Shown here: one piece after another, positions 1 through 8,075 of the stretch
Layout of the letters: every line of letters begins with the position of its first letter
Numbering within the stretch: the stretch's first letter is position 1
Source: Streptomyces sp. JHA26
Lineage (GTDB): Bacteria; Actinomycetota; Actinomycetes; Streptomycetales; Streptomycetaceae
Assembly: GCF_002005565.1 (NCBI RefSeq)
Contig: NZ_BDJC01000037.1
Span: 1 to 64,000 of the forward strand
Length of the DNA: 64,000 nt
Reading direction: 5' to 3'
Program-made: the position numbers and the translations under genes
Notes under the pieces: model-generated
Databases searched by the model: none
The model's input: only the letters and a program-made list of their open reading frames with translations
What the model was told of the DNA's origin: nothing

Positions 1-1595
1 GGCTGCGGCGGACCGGACACGCCCGGCGCGGACGCGGGCGGCGGCGGAGGCACACCGGGGCCGCCCACCGGAGGCGCGGCCAGCACCGTCTCCGCGTGGT
101 GCACGGCACCGCGCCCGCCGCCCGAAGAACCCTGCGCACCGGAAGCACCCGCGGATCCGGGCGCACCCGGAGCGGCGGGAGGCGGCGGCGTACCGGGACC
201 ACCACCGGCACCCGGGACACCGGGCGCACCCGGGACACCCGGCGCACCAGGCGGCGCGGGAGGCAGGGGCACCCCGCCACCGCCCGTACCACCCGGACCG
301 GCCAGCATCGTCGCGGCGTGGTGCACCCCGTCCGAGGACCCACCGGGAACGCTCGGCGGAGGCGGCGTACCCGGACCGGCCGGGCCCTCGGGACCGAGCG
401 ACGACACCATCTGCGTCGGCACATAACCCCCCGCAGGCGCGGCAGGCGGCGGCGTACTCCCCGACCGCCCGCCCGGCACACCCGGAGCACCCGGCGGAGG
501 CGGCGTGGTCGAACCCCCACCACGCCGCGGAGGAGCCGCCTTGCTGGTCGCGGCGTCGGCGATGTCCCCGGCGTTCGGCGCGAGCGGCCGGGCCGGCGTA
601 CTCGGACCGGCCTGCGGCAGCGGCACCCCCGCGGGCGGCGTGCCCGGCGCCGGAGCGGGAGGCGCGGCAGGCGCGGCAGGCGCGGGAGGCGCGGCAGGCG
701 CGGGAGGCGCGGCAGGCGCGGGAGGCGGCGGCGTCCCCGCACCCGCGGACGTCACCGGCGCGTTCGGGGCGTCGACCGCCGGCGCGAGCGCCGTCGGCGG
801 AAGCTGACTGCCACCCGACATCAGCGCCGTCTTGGCATCCGGCGTCACCGAGGGCGGCGGCACGTCGTCCACACCGCTCAACGGCGGCGCGAACACCGTC
901 TCGGGCAACGGCACGGAACGGTCCTCACCGGCATCCGCGGTGGTGTCCGTCCCCGCCCAGGGCGTCGCCCCGGCAGGCGCACCCGACGCCCCCGACACGC
1001 CACCACCGGCCCCCGAGGCGTCCCCGCCCTCCCCACCGGCACCGGCAGCGGCAGCGGCAGCAGGCCACTGCGCACCACTGCCCCCGGCAGCAGGAGCGGA
1101 CGACACGGAAGACCCGGCCGACGGCGCCCCGTCCTCCGTCCCGGCAAGCGCCCCCGCACCCTCACCGGAGCCACCCCCCGCCGCACCGTCACCGGCGTCC
1201 CGCTCACCCCGCCGGTCCGGAACACCCAGCCGGTCCGCCGCCTCCTGCAACCACTCCGGCGGCGTCAACAGGAACGACGTCTGATTCAGATCCACCCGCT
1301 CCGCAGGAGCGGCCACCGGCTCGTCCACCCCCTCCGGACGCCCGTACTCCTCCTCATAGCGGCGGATCACCTCCCCCACCGCCAACGCCGGCCACAGCGT
1401 CGCCTCACCACTGTCCCGCGCGATCACCAACCGCTGCGCACCACCGTCCGAACGCGGCCCGTCCGCACGGTCCTCGGCCCACACCACGAACCCGAGCCCG
1501 AACTCCCGCACCCGCACCTCACGATGCTGGTACGCCGGCAGGTCACCGTTGACCCACTCCTCCGCGCGCTCCTGCGCCTGCGCGAACGTCACCAT
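1..1595 (-). CDS. Imm35/YrhB-like N-terminal domain plus long Pro/Gly/Ala-rich region (3' end outside window)
   Basis: The reading frame is open from the ATG at 1595 to the left edge, so the C-terminus is missing. The first ~110 residues form a compact domain (starts MVTFAQAQERAEEWVNGDLP, then GFVVWAED, LVIARDSGEATLWPAL, EVIRRYEEEYG) resembling the Imm35/YrhB immunity-type fold; this is by pattern and moderately sure. A TSFLLTPPEWLQEAADRLGVPD segment follows. From residue ~135 the protein is low-complexity Pro/Gly/Ala/Ser with repeats such as PAPAAP and GTPPPP, and VHHAxTxLA recurs twice near the left end. A GGGGAGTGA ribosome site overlaps the end of the upstream gene, which stops 7 nt before this start, so the two are co-transcribed. 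Related Streptomyces proteins are long and carry a SUKH-4-type C-terminus; that part would lie outside the window (inference). Confidence 0.7.
   Translation of the reverse strand, partial: MVTFAQAQERAEEWVNGDLPAYQHREVRVREFGLGFVVWAEDRADGPRSDGGAQRLVIARDSGEATLWPALAVGEVIRRYEEEYGRPEGVDEPVAAPAERVDLNQTSFLLTPPEWLQEAADRLGVPDRRGERDAGDGAAGGGSGEGAGALAGTEDGAPSAGSSVSSAPAAGGSGAQWPAAAAAAGAGGEGGDASGAGGGVSGASGAPAGATPWAGTDTTADAGEDRSVPLPETVFAPPLSGVDDVPPPSVTPDAKTALMSGGSQLPPTALAPAVDAPNAPVTSAGAGTPPPPAPAAPPAPAAPPAPAAPAAPPAPAPGTPPAGVPLPQAGPSTPARPLAPNAGDIADAATSKAAPPRRGGGSTTPPPPGAPGVPGGRSGSTPPPAAPAGGYVPTQMVSSLGPEGPAGPGTPPPPSVPGGSSDGVHHAATMLAGPGGTGGGGVPLPPAPPGAPGVPGAPGVPGAGGGPGTPPPPAAPGAPGSAGASGAQGSSGGGRGAVHHAETVLAAPPVGGPGVPPPPPASAPGVSGPPQ
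655..731. repeat. 18-bp tandem repeats inside the Pro/Ala-rich coding region
   Basis: About three to four copies of an 18-bp unit (ggcgcgggaggcgcggca and close variants) lie head to tail. On the minus strand they encode repeated PAPAAP blocks of the long disordered protein. Units are multiples of three, so copy-number change keeps the frame. Confidence 0.75.
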
Positions 1596-1602
1596 CGCCA
1601 GC

Positions 1603-2604
1603 TCACTCCCCTACCGGCGCCGAAGACGCCGACGCCACGGGCACCGCACGCGCGAAACCACCGTCCACCATCAGGTTCGCCACCGTCTCCAACTCCGGCG
1701 GCGACCCCGCCAACCGCGACAGGAACGCGTCGAAATCCTCACCGCACGGCAACAGCAACCGCTCCACCCGCTCCGCCGACGACCACGACGGATCCACGTC
1801 CCGCGCATCGTCGTACGAGCAGAACCACACCGAACCGATCCGCTCGCCCTTCACCTTCACCGCCAGCAGACCCCCCTGGACGAACGCGACGCCCAGATAG
1901 TCCTTCGTCAGGTGATCCCGCAGACACTTGTTGACATAGACCAGATCGTTGACCGCCGCCTCCTCACGCACCGTGAAGAACGGCTGGTCCACCAACAACC
2001 CCAGCTCCGCGTCCAACGCCGTACCCACCGGCGCACACCCACCCGCCGCCTTCAAGAACGACCGGTACGCACCCGGCAACCGGTACCCGAGATCCTCCTC
2101 GACCCCCTGCACCTGCTGCTCCGTCACCGCCACACCCGACTTCGGCAACCCGAAATGCGCCGGACGCGTCTCCTGCAACGGCCGCGTCCCCCGCTTCGAC
2201 TGATCCACCGCAGCCGTCGCGACACCACCGTGATGCCGCAGCAACGCCTTCACCTCGACCGGCACCAGCTCCATGCGCCGCGACCCGACCACGTGATGCC
2301 ACGTCCAACCGTGCGGCGTCGCCACCGCCGGCACCGTGTCCCACAACTCGTGCCCCGACGCCGACAACGCCGCGTTCGCCGACACGTAGTCCGTCAACCG
2401 CAACTCGTCGACCCCGAACCCCTCCGGCGGCTCCGCGATCTCCGCCACCGCACGGGCATACGGCGAGAAAACGGGATAACCCCGCTCATCCACCCGCACC
2501 CCTCTCGGGTGACGGGCCGCCCGCACCGGATCCGGGAAATGCACGACCTGCCCGGCGTAGGCCGCGTTCGGCGGCGCGATCTGCCCGAGCCGACCTGTCG
2601 TCAT
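1603..2604 (-). CDS. LHH/HNH-type nuclease domain fused to a SUKH (SMI1/KNR4) immunity domain
   Basis: 333 aa. Residues 99-127 read GWTWHH...MELVP...LLRHHGG, the signature of the LHH/HNH-ENDO VII toxin nucleases (WTWHH, M-x-LVP, H-x-GG). One of the usual histidines after LVP is a lysine here (VPVEVK), so activity is uncertain. Residues ~160-300 match the SUKH/SMI1-KNR4 fold (EEDLGYRLPGAYRSFLKAAGG near the start, then VNDL..., YLGVAFVQGG, IGSVWFCSYDD). A nuclease-like and an immunity-like module thus share one chain. The start at 2604 is chosen because AGGGGG lies ~9 nt upstream; the longer in-frame starts (2649, 2748) lack a site. It precedes the Imm35-like gene by 7 nt. Likely cytoplasmic: no signal peptide. 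Confidence 0.8.
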   Translation of the reverse strand: MTTGRLGQIAPPNAAYAGQVVHFPDPVRAARHPRGVRVDERGYPVFSPYARAVAEIAEPPEGFGVDELRLTDYVSANAALSASGHELWDTVPAVATPHGWTWHHVVGSRRMELVPVEVKALLRHHGGVATAAVDQSKRGTRPLQETRPAHFGLPKSGVAVTEQQVQGVEEDLGYRLPGAYRSFLKAAGGCAPVGTALDAELGLLVDQPFFTVREEAAVNDLVYVNKCLRDHLTKDYLGVAFVQGGLLAVKVKGERIGSVWFCSYDDARDVDPSWSSAERVERLLLPCGEDFDAFLSRLAGSPPELETVANLMVDGGFARAVPVASASSAPVGE

Positions 2605-2864
2605 GGCGGTAGCCCCCTGCGGCGTCTGTCCGTCTGCACTGTCTTCCATCACCGCACGCGAACGCGGTGCCGACAGCCTATGCGGTACACCGACACCGGT
2701 CACCGGCCCCGCACACCCACCCCACCCCCGCCCGTGACCAGCCGTCACCCCCTCGTGACGGACCGCCCACCCCCGGGCGTATCACCCCGCCCCAGCTTCC
2801 GCACACGCCACCACATTTGGCACCCTGTGACCTCCGGGGGGATGCACACGAGGGGAACACGACC

Positions 2865-3392
2865 ATGAGCGCCACGCAGACGGAACCACACACCGACAGG
2901 CCCGACGGCCCCCGGACCGGCGACCCCCGCATCGGCTGGAGCGCCGCCGAACCCTCCCACGCCCCCACCCTGCGCCACCGCCGCGACGGCATACTCCCCA
3001 CCGTCGCCGCCGCCCTCTCCGTCCGCGGCACCACCCTCACCGGCACCCCCACCCGCGCCGACACACCCCCCGCCCTGCACCACCTCGTCCAGGACTTCCT
3101 CGACACCCTCACCAGCGGGCAACGCGACCGCTTCACCGGCCGCTGCGCCGAAACCATCCTCATCTCCCGGCACCTCACCACCGCCGACGCCGCACGCAGC
3201 AAACGCGCCGCCCGCAGACCCATGACCAACGGCGAAGCCCGCAAAGCACTCAAACACGCCAAACTCACCACCCGCCGCATCCGCGAAGACGGCGACCCCC
3301 TCCACGGCAGCTTCGCCACCCCCTGCCGCGCCTGCACCGCCCTCAGCGCCCACTTCGGCGTCCGCATCGTCGACCCCACCACCGACGACTGA
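2865..3392 (+). CDS. YwqJ-type nucleic-acid/nucleotide deaminase-fold protein
   Basis: 175 aa. The motif R-C-A-E-T at residues 93-97 followed by T-P-C-R-A-C at 152-157 is the zinc-binding/catalytic pattern of the YwqJ-like branch of the cytidine-deaminase fold (C94-A-E96 in place of HAE, zinc cysteines C154 and C157). This branch is known mainly from polymorphic toxin systems, where the substrate is inferred to be nucleic acid or nucleotide. There is no secretion leader, RHS or WXG domain, so it is a free-standing enzyme. An AGGGGAA ribosome site lies at 2851-2857. It is divergent from the nuclease-SUKH gene and 62 nt ahead of a SUKH-3 gene, which would be its natural immunity partner (inference). 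Codons end almost only in C. Confidence 0.82.
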   Translation: MSATQTEPHTDRPDGPRTGDPRIGWSAAEPSHAPTLRHRRDGILPTVAAALSVRGTTLTGTPTRADTPPALHHLVQDFLDTLTSGQRDRFTGRCAETILISRHLTTADAARSKRAARRPMTNGEARKALKHAKLTTRRIREDGDPLHGSFATPCRACTALSAHFGVRIVDPTTDD

Positions 3393-3414
3393 CCCACCAC
3401 CCCACCCCACACCC

Positions 3415-3446
<32 letters not shown>

Positions 3447-3454
3447 AAAGGCAC

Positions 3455-3955
3455 ATGCACGCCGACCGCGCCTCCACCACCCGCTTCCCCGTCCCCGTCG
3501 ACGCCGCCCTGCGCGACGCCGGCTGGCAACCCGGACGCTGGGACATCAAACAAGCCGAGATCTGGGCCGACACCCTCCGCGCACACACCTCACCCGCAGG
3601 ACACCGCCACACCGTCTTCCCCGCCGCCGTCGAAGCCTGGGCCGAATTCGGCGGCCTCCACATCACCCCCACCGGCCCCGGCCGCCACATCGCCCCCACC
3701 CCCCTCCACCTCGACCCCCTCCACGGCCTCCACATGGCCCGCACCCTCGGCGACCTCGGCCGCGCCCTCGACACCCAGACCTGCCCCCTCGGCACCGAAA
3801 CCGACACCCAGGCCCTCATCGCCATCGACACCGAAGGCCGCGTCTACGCCCTCGACCACACCGGCGACTGGTACCTCGGCCCCGACATCGACCACGCCCT
3901 CGCCACCCTCGTCACCGGCACCCGACCCACCCGCCTCACCACCACCCCCGGCTGA
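3455..3955 (+). CDS. SUKH-3 family immunity-type protein
   Basis: 166 aa. The layout PVDAALRDAGWQPGR...AEIWADTL...HTVFPAAVEAWAEFGGL...DTEGRVYALDHTGDWYLGPDIDHALATLV matches the SUKH-3 group of the SUKH superfamily, whose members usually neutralise deaminase or nuclease toxins by direct binding in the cytoplasm. It lies in the same direction directly downstream of the YwqJ-type deaminase, so toxin-antidote pairing is the obvious reading, though not proven. The ATG is preceded by AAAGG. The gene converges on the histidine kinase with only 10 nt between the stops. Codon third positions are almost all C, as in the deaminase gene. Confidence 0.82.
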   Translation: MHADRASTTRFPVPVDAALRDAGWQPGRWDIKQAEIWADTLRAHTSPAGHRHTVFPAAVEAWAEFGGLHITPTGPGRHIAPTPLHLDPLHGLHMARTLGDLGRALDTQTCPLGTETDTQALIAIDTEGRVYALDHTGDWYLGPDIDHALATLVTGTRPTRLTTTPG

Positions 3956-3965
3956 CCCACCCCCA

Positions 3966-5285
3966 CTACGACGCCGGAATCACCGCCGACACCCGAAAAC
4001 CCCCCGCCTCCGTCGGCCCCGACACGAACACACCCCCCAGAGCGGACACCCGCTCCTTCATCCCCACCAGACCATTACCACCCGACGGCAACCGCACCGA
4101 CGACACCGACGACGCCTCCGGCGGCGCCTCGTTCTCCACCTGCATCGCGATCTCCGACACCCGATGCGCAAGCCGCACGTACGTCTTCGCACCCGCCGCA
4201 TGCTTGTGCACGTTCGTCAACGCCTCCTGCACCACCCGAAACGCCGTCGACTCCACCTCCGGCGCATACGACCGCACCTCCCCCTCCACCGACAACGCCA
4301 CCACCATCCCCGCCGCCGCCGACTGCCCGACCAACTCCTCCAACTCCGACAGGCACGGCCCCTCCGCAGAACGCCCACCGTCCCCCACCGCCCGCGAAGC
4401 AGCCGCCGCCGCAGCCACCCCCACCGCCGCCAACGGCACCGCCGCCCGCTCCGCACGCCCCCCGTCCCCACCGGCGCGCAACACCCCGAGCATCTCCCGC
4501 AACTCCGTCAACGCCTGCCGCCCCATGTCCCCCACCAGCGCGGCATTCTTCACCGCCTTCTCCGGATCCTTCCGCGCCACCGCCTGCAACGCCGCAGCGT
4601 GCACCACCATCAGACTCACCCGATGCGCCACCACGTCATGCATCTCCCGCGCGATCCGCGTCCGCTCCTCACCACGCGCCCACTCCGCACGCTCCTCCGC
4701 CCGCTCCGCGAGCAACTGCAACTCCCGCTCCAGACTGTCCGCACGCTCCCGCAGACTCTCCATCAACCGCCGCCGCGCCCCCACATACAGACCCAGCAGC
4801 ACCGGCGGAGCCGTCACCCCCAACGACGTGGCGATCGCCGCGAACGGAATGAACCAGTCACCGATCTCCAGATCCCCGTGCGCCATGTCCTGCCGCACCC
4901 GCACGAACGTGACGACCAACGTCCCCAGCAACGACATACCGGCCAACGACCCGATGATCCGCCGCGGCAACTCGGACGCCGCCAACGTGTACAGGCCGAC
5001 GACGCCCAACAGAAAACCCATCTCCGCCGGCGTCACGGCGATCGCCACCAACACCACCGCCACGGGCCACACCCGCCGCACCACCAGCACGGAACCGGCC
5101 AACAACCCGAAGACGACCCCCACCGCCCACGGAACCCCGGCGTCCCTCGCGAACGGAACCCCCTCCGCCGCACACTCCAACGCGGACACCACGGCAAGGC
5201 CCACATCGAGCACCGCGCCGCGCCGCCTGTCCCACCACCAAGGCCCACCCCGGGCCGGTACGTGGTCTTCCCCCGTCGTGGTCAT
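3966..5285 (-). CDS. Orphan NarL-type (HisKA_3) sensor histidine kinase
   Basis: 439 aa. The N-terminus has about five to six hydrophobic segments (residues ~25-190). A coiled linker of alternating charge follows (LRERADSLERELQLLAERAEERAEWARG), then the phospho-acceptor box RTRIAREMHDVVAHRVS, an ATPase N-box (EALTNVHKHA) and a glycine loop (GGNGLVGMKERV). This is a membrane-bound autokinase that passes phosphate to a LuxR/NarL-type regulator. No response regulator is next to it, so it is an orphan in this window; the regulators at 17.8 and 25.1 kb are distant candidates. The start at 5285 has GGAGGG only 2 nt away, a poor spacing; an upstream in-frame ATG at 5387 is the alternative. Confidence 0.85.
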   Translation of the reverse strand: MTTTGEDHVPARGGPWWWDRRRGAVLDVGLAVVSALECAAEGVPFARDAGVPWAVGVVFGLLAGSVLVVRRVWPVAVVLVAIAVTPAEMGFLLGVVGLYTLAASELPRRIIGSLAGMSLLGTLVVTFVRVRQDMAHGDLEIGDWFIPFAAIATSLGVTAPPVLLGLYVGARRRLMESLRERADSLERELQLLAERAEERAEWARGEERTRIAREMHDVVAHRVSLMVVHAAALQAVARKDPEKAVKNAALVGDMGRQALTELREMLGVLRAGGDGGRAERAAVPLAAVGVAAAAAASRAVGDGGRSAEGPCLSELEELVGQSAAAGMVVALSVEGEVRSYAPEVESTAFRVVQEALTNVHKHAAGAKTYVRLAHRVSEIAMQVENEAPPEASSVSSVRLPSGGNGLVGMKERVSALGGVFVSGPTEAGGFRVSAVIPAS

Positions 5286-5420
5286 GCCCTCCAGCCTACG
5301 GGCGCCGGGCGACCCGTTTCCGGTGACTTTTGCCGAGCGATACGTCGCGATATCCCTCGAACTGGTGAACTCTCCGCCGACCAGCACCGGAGCCGACCGT
5401 TCCGGCCGGACGGTATGCCC

Positions 5421-6287
5421 ATGGCACTTTCACGGAACAAGTACGCGGACTTCGAGGGACTGCGGGAGCGGGCGGTCGCGCTGCGGCGCGAGGGGCTCAG
5501 CCGACGCCAGATCCGCGACCGCCTGCACGTCGACAACAACGACATCCTCAACCGCCTCCTGGAGGGCGAACCGCCTCCCGAGTGGACGAAGCGCCCGAAC
5601 GCGAAGGACGACCTGAGGGAGCGGGCCCGGGAGCTACGGCTTCAGGGCTGGACGTACGACCAGATCCAGGTGGAGCTGGGATGCAGCAAGAGTTCCATCT
5701 CGCTCTGGGTGCGGGACCTTCCCAAGCCGGAGCGACGGGAGCCGTCGGAGCAGGCGAAGCTTGCGGCACGGAAGCGGTGGGAGCACGAGTTGGCAGTGCG
5801 CGATGCCGTACGCAAGCAGACCAAGACGGCGGCACTGCAGGAGATCGGCCGCATGACCGAACGGGAGCTCTTCCTCCTCGGCGTGGGGCTCTACTGGGCG
5901 GAGGGGGCGAAGGACAAGATCTACAGCCGCCGCGAGTACGTCCTTTTCGTCAACAGCGATCCGGACATGATCAAAGTGTTCATCGCCTGGCTCGAGCTGC
6001 TCAAAGTAGAACGCGAGCGCCTGCGCTTCCGTGTGATGATCCACGAGAACGCCGATGTGGCGGCCGCCGAACAGTACTGGGCGGCCCTCGTGGGCACGGA
6101 CACCACGCGCTTCGGGAAGACGACGCTCAAGAAACACAACCCCAGGACGGTCCGCAAGAACGTGGGTGACCACTACCGTGGCTGCCTGGTCATCGGTGTC
6201 GTGCAGAGCGCTGATCTGTACCGACGGATCGAGGGCTGGTGGAACGGGATCGTTCTCGGCAGCGCGTCGGCCTCAGGTATGGTCTGA
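5421..6287 (+). CDS. Double helix-turn-helix protein with LAGLIDADG-like motif
   Basis: 288 aa. Two HTH-like repeats are visible (residues ~13-48, REGLSRRQIRDRL; and ~64-100, LQGWTYDQIQVELGCSKSSISLWV), each like a resolvase/Hin-type DNA-reading helix. Residues 150-164 (LFLLGVGLYWAEGAK) resemble the first helix of LAGLIDADG-fold endonucleases or WhiA-like DNA binders, followed by a mixed region ending RRIEGWWNGIV. No catalytic assignment is safe. The start at 5421 is chosen because GGACGG is 7 nt upstream; an ATG at 5415 is 6 nt earlier. The stop is 8 nt before tRNA-Gln, and the tRNA promoter seems to lie inside the coding end. Composition is more balanced than its flanks. It could be a resident regulator or a relic of an integrated element. 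Confidence 0.6.
   Translation: MALSRNKYADFEGLRERAVALRREGLSRRQIRDRLHVDNNDILNRLLEGEPPPEWTKRPNAKDDLRERARELRLQGWTYDQIQVELGCSKSSISLWVRDLPKPERREPSEQAKLAARKRWEHELAVRDAVRKQTKTAALQEIGRMTERELFLLGVGLYWAEGAKDKIYSRREYVLFVNSDPDMIKVFIAWLELLKVERERLRFRVMIHENADVAAAEQYWAALVGTDTTRFGKTTLKKHNPRTVRKNVGDHYRGCLVIGVVQSADLYRRIEGWWNGIVLGSASASGMV
6278..6283 (+). promoter_or_regulatory. Candidate -10 box of the tRNA-Gln promoter inside the upstream gene
   Basis: TATGGT lies 12 nt before the mature tRNA and within the last codons of the HTH gene. A weak -35 (ttctcg, 6253-6258) is 19 nt upstream. If real, the coding end and the tRNA promoter are interlocked. Confidence 0.35.
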
Positions 6288-6295
6288 CGCAGCCA

Positions 6296-6368
6296 TCCGC
6301 CATGGGGTAACTGGTAGCCCGCGGGCCTTTGAAGCCCTGTAGTGCTGGTTCGAATCCAGCTGGCGGAG
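6296..6368 (+). tRNA. tRNA-Gln(UUG)
   Basis: A cloverleaf folds by eye: acceptor tccgcca/tggcgga, D arm, anticodon stem cgggc/gccct with loop ctttgaa (anticodon TTG at 6329-6331, T33 in place), T stem gctgg/ccagc with loop ttcgaat. CCA is not encoded. The anticodon stem has one unpaired closing base (c/t). Confidence 0.95.
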
Positions 6369-6379
6369 CTGCTCGGTTC

Positions 6380-6416
6380 GGGTCCTGACCGTCGGTGAAA
6401 GCCGCCGTCAGGGCCC
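6380..6416 (+). terminator. Hairpin terminator after tRNA-Gln
   Basis: GGGTCCTGAC (6380-6389) pairs with GTCAGGGCCC (6407-6416), a 10-bp stem with one G-U pair, between the tRNA and glmU. There is no U-tract, as is usual for Streptomyces hairpin terminators. Confidence 0.6.
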
Positions 6417-6493
6417 GCACTCATGTCCCCCACGAACCGCCCCGGTATCCTGCGGATGTCCACCCCCACCCCCTCAAAGCCGAAGGGCATCCC

Positions 6494-7942
6494 GTGAGCG
6501 CCATTCGCCCGGCAGCCGTCGTCGTTCTCGCAGCGGGTGAGGGCACCCGTATGAAGTCGGCCACACCCAAGGTCCTGCACGAGCTGTGCGGACGTTCCCT
6601 CGTCGGGCACGTGCTCGCCGCGGCCGGTGAGCTGGAGCCCGAGAACCTGGTCGTCGTCGTGGGTCACGCCCGCGAGAAGGTCACCGCGCACCTCGCCGAG
6701 GTCGCGCCCGATGTCCGTACCGCCGTGCAGGAGCAGCAGAAGGGCACCGGGCACGCCGTCCGGATGGGGCTGGAGGCCCTCGGCGGTGCCGTGGACGGCA
6801 CGGTCGTGGTCGTCTGCGGTGACACTCCGCTGCTGACCGGCGAGACGCTGCGGGCCCTCGCCGCCACCCACTCCGCCGACGGCAACGCGGTCACCGTGCT
6901 GACGGCCGAGGTGCCGGACGCGACGGGGTACGGCCGGATCGTGCGGGACGGGGCCTCCGGTGCCGTCACCGCGATCGTGGAGCACAAGGACGCCTCCGAG
7001 TCGCAGCGGGCGATCCGTGAGATCAACTCGGGTGTCTTCGCCTTCGACGGGCAGCTGCTCGCGGACGCGCTGGGGAAGGTGCGGACGGACAACAGTCAGG
7101 GCGAGGAGTACCTCACCGACGTCCTCGGCATCCTGCGCGAGGCCGGGCACCGCGTCGGTGCCTCCGTGGCCGGGGACCACCGGGAGATCGCGGGGATCAA
7201 CAACCGGGTGCAGCTGGCCGAGGCCCGCCGGATCCTCAACGACCGGTTGCTGACGCGCGCCATGCTGGCCGGTGTGACGGTCGTGGACCCGGCGACCACG
7301 TGGGTCGACGTGACGGTGACCTTCGAGCAGGACGTCATCGTCCACCCGGGTACGCAGCTGCACGGCAGCACGCATCTCGCCGAGGGTGCGGAGGTGGGTC
7401 CGAATTCGCGGCTCACGGATACGCGTGTGGGTGCGGGTGCGCGGGTGGACAACACCGTTTCGTTGGGTGCGGTGGTGGGTCCTGAGGCGACGGTGGGTCC
7501 GTATGCGTATTTGCGTCCGGGTACGCGGTTGGGGCTGAAGGCGAAGATCGGTACGTACGTGGAGACGAAGAACTCCTCGATCGGTGAGGGGACGAAGGTT
7601 CCGCACCTGTCGTACGTGGGTGACGCGACGATCGGTGAGTACACCAACATCGGTGCGGCGAGTGTGTTCGTGAACTACGACGGGGAGAGCAAGCACCACA
7701 CGACGGTGGGTTCGCACTGCAAGACGGGTTCGGACAACATGTTTGTGGCTCCTGTCACGGTCGGGGACGGTGCTTATACGGCTGCCGGCTCGGTGATCAC
7801 GAAGGATGTGCCGCCTGGTTCGTTGGCCGTGGCCCGTGGTCAGCAGCGGAATATCGAGGGTTGGGTGGCTCGTAAGCGTCCGGGGAGCGCGGCGGCGAAG
7901 GCGGCCGAGGCGGTGTCCCGGGAGTCCGGTGGCGAGGGCTGA
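6494..7942 (+). CDS. glmU: Bifunctional N-acetylglucosamine-1-phosphate uridyltransferase / glucosamine-1-phosphate acetyltransferase
   Basis: 482 aa, the usual length. It makes UDP-GlcNAc, the precursor of peptidoglycan, by acetylating GlcN-1-P and then transferring UMP. The N-terminal Rossmann-like uridyltransferase domain opens with VVLAAGEGTRMKS. The C-terminal left-handed beta-helix is visible as hexapeptide repeats (VGPNSRLTDTRVGAGARVDN and on), with YLRPGTRLGLKAKIGTYVETKNS and the acetyl-CoA-site region SYVGDATIGEYTNIGAASVFVNYDG. The GTG start at 6494 has GAAGGG 6 nt upstream and gives the conserved N-terminus; the longer ATG frame from 6395 runs through the tRNA terminator. It is followed by prs after 133 nt, a common actinobacterial pair. 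Confidence 0.97.
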   Translation: MSAIRPAAVVVLAAGEGTRMKSATPKVLHELCGRSLVGHVLAAAGELEPENLVVVVGHAREKVTAHLAEVAPDVRTAVQEQQKGTGHAVRMGLEALGGAVDGTVVVVCGDTPLLTGETLRALAATHSADGNAVTVLTAEVPDATGYGRIVRDGASGAVTAIVEHKDASESQRAIREINSGVFAFDGQLLADALGKVRTDNSQGEEYLTDVLGILREAGHRVGASVAGDHREIAGINNRVQLAEARRILNDRLLTRAMLAGVTVVDPATTWVDVTVTFEQDVIVHPGTQLHGSTHLAEGAEVGPNSRLTDTRVGAGARVDNTVSLGAVVGPEATVGPYAYLRPGTRLGLKAKIGTYVETKNSSIGEGTKVPHLSYVGDATIGEYTNIGAASVFVNYDGESKHHTTVGSHCKTGSDNMFVAPVTVGDGAYTAAGSVITKDVPPGSLAVARGQQRNIEGWVARKRPGSAAAKAAEAVSRESGGEG

Positions 7943-7999
7943 CCGGAAACCGGTGCGTCGAACACGGCGTACCGTGATAAGTGCACATCCGCACCCCAC

Positions 8000-8051
8000 C
8001 AGCTGAGACGCCTCCGGCACCCAGCCGGACGAGCCTGAAGAGGCTCAGCTG
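8000..8051 (+). promoter_or_regulatory. Structured leader of prs
   Basis: Two small hairpins follow each other: CCGGC/GCCGG (8014-8028) and GAGCCT-gaag-AGGCTC (8031-8046). Both are enclosed by CAGCTGAG (8000-8007) and CTCAGCTG (8044-8051), so alternative pairings exist. The ribosome site gaggaga of prs follows at ~8061. No known riboswitch family is recognised. Confidence 0.4.
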
Positions 8052-8075
8052 CGAAACCTCTGAGGAGAAAGTGCT

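Noticed and set aside
96..1934. 612-codon open frame on the plus strand, Arg-rich
   Set aside because: It is antisense to the Imm35-like and nuclease-SUKH genes, is almost pure Arg/Thr/Pro/Gly, and the minus-strand frame shows real domains and a ribosome site.
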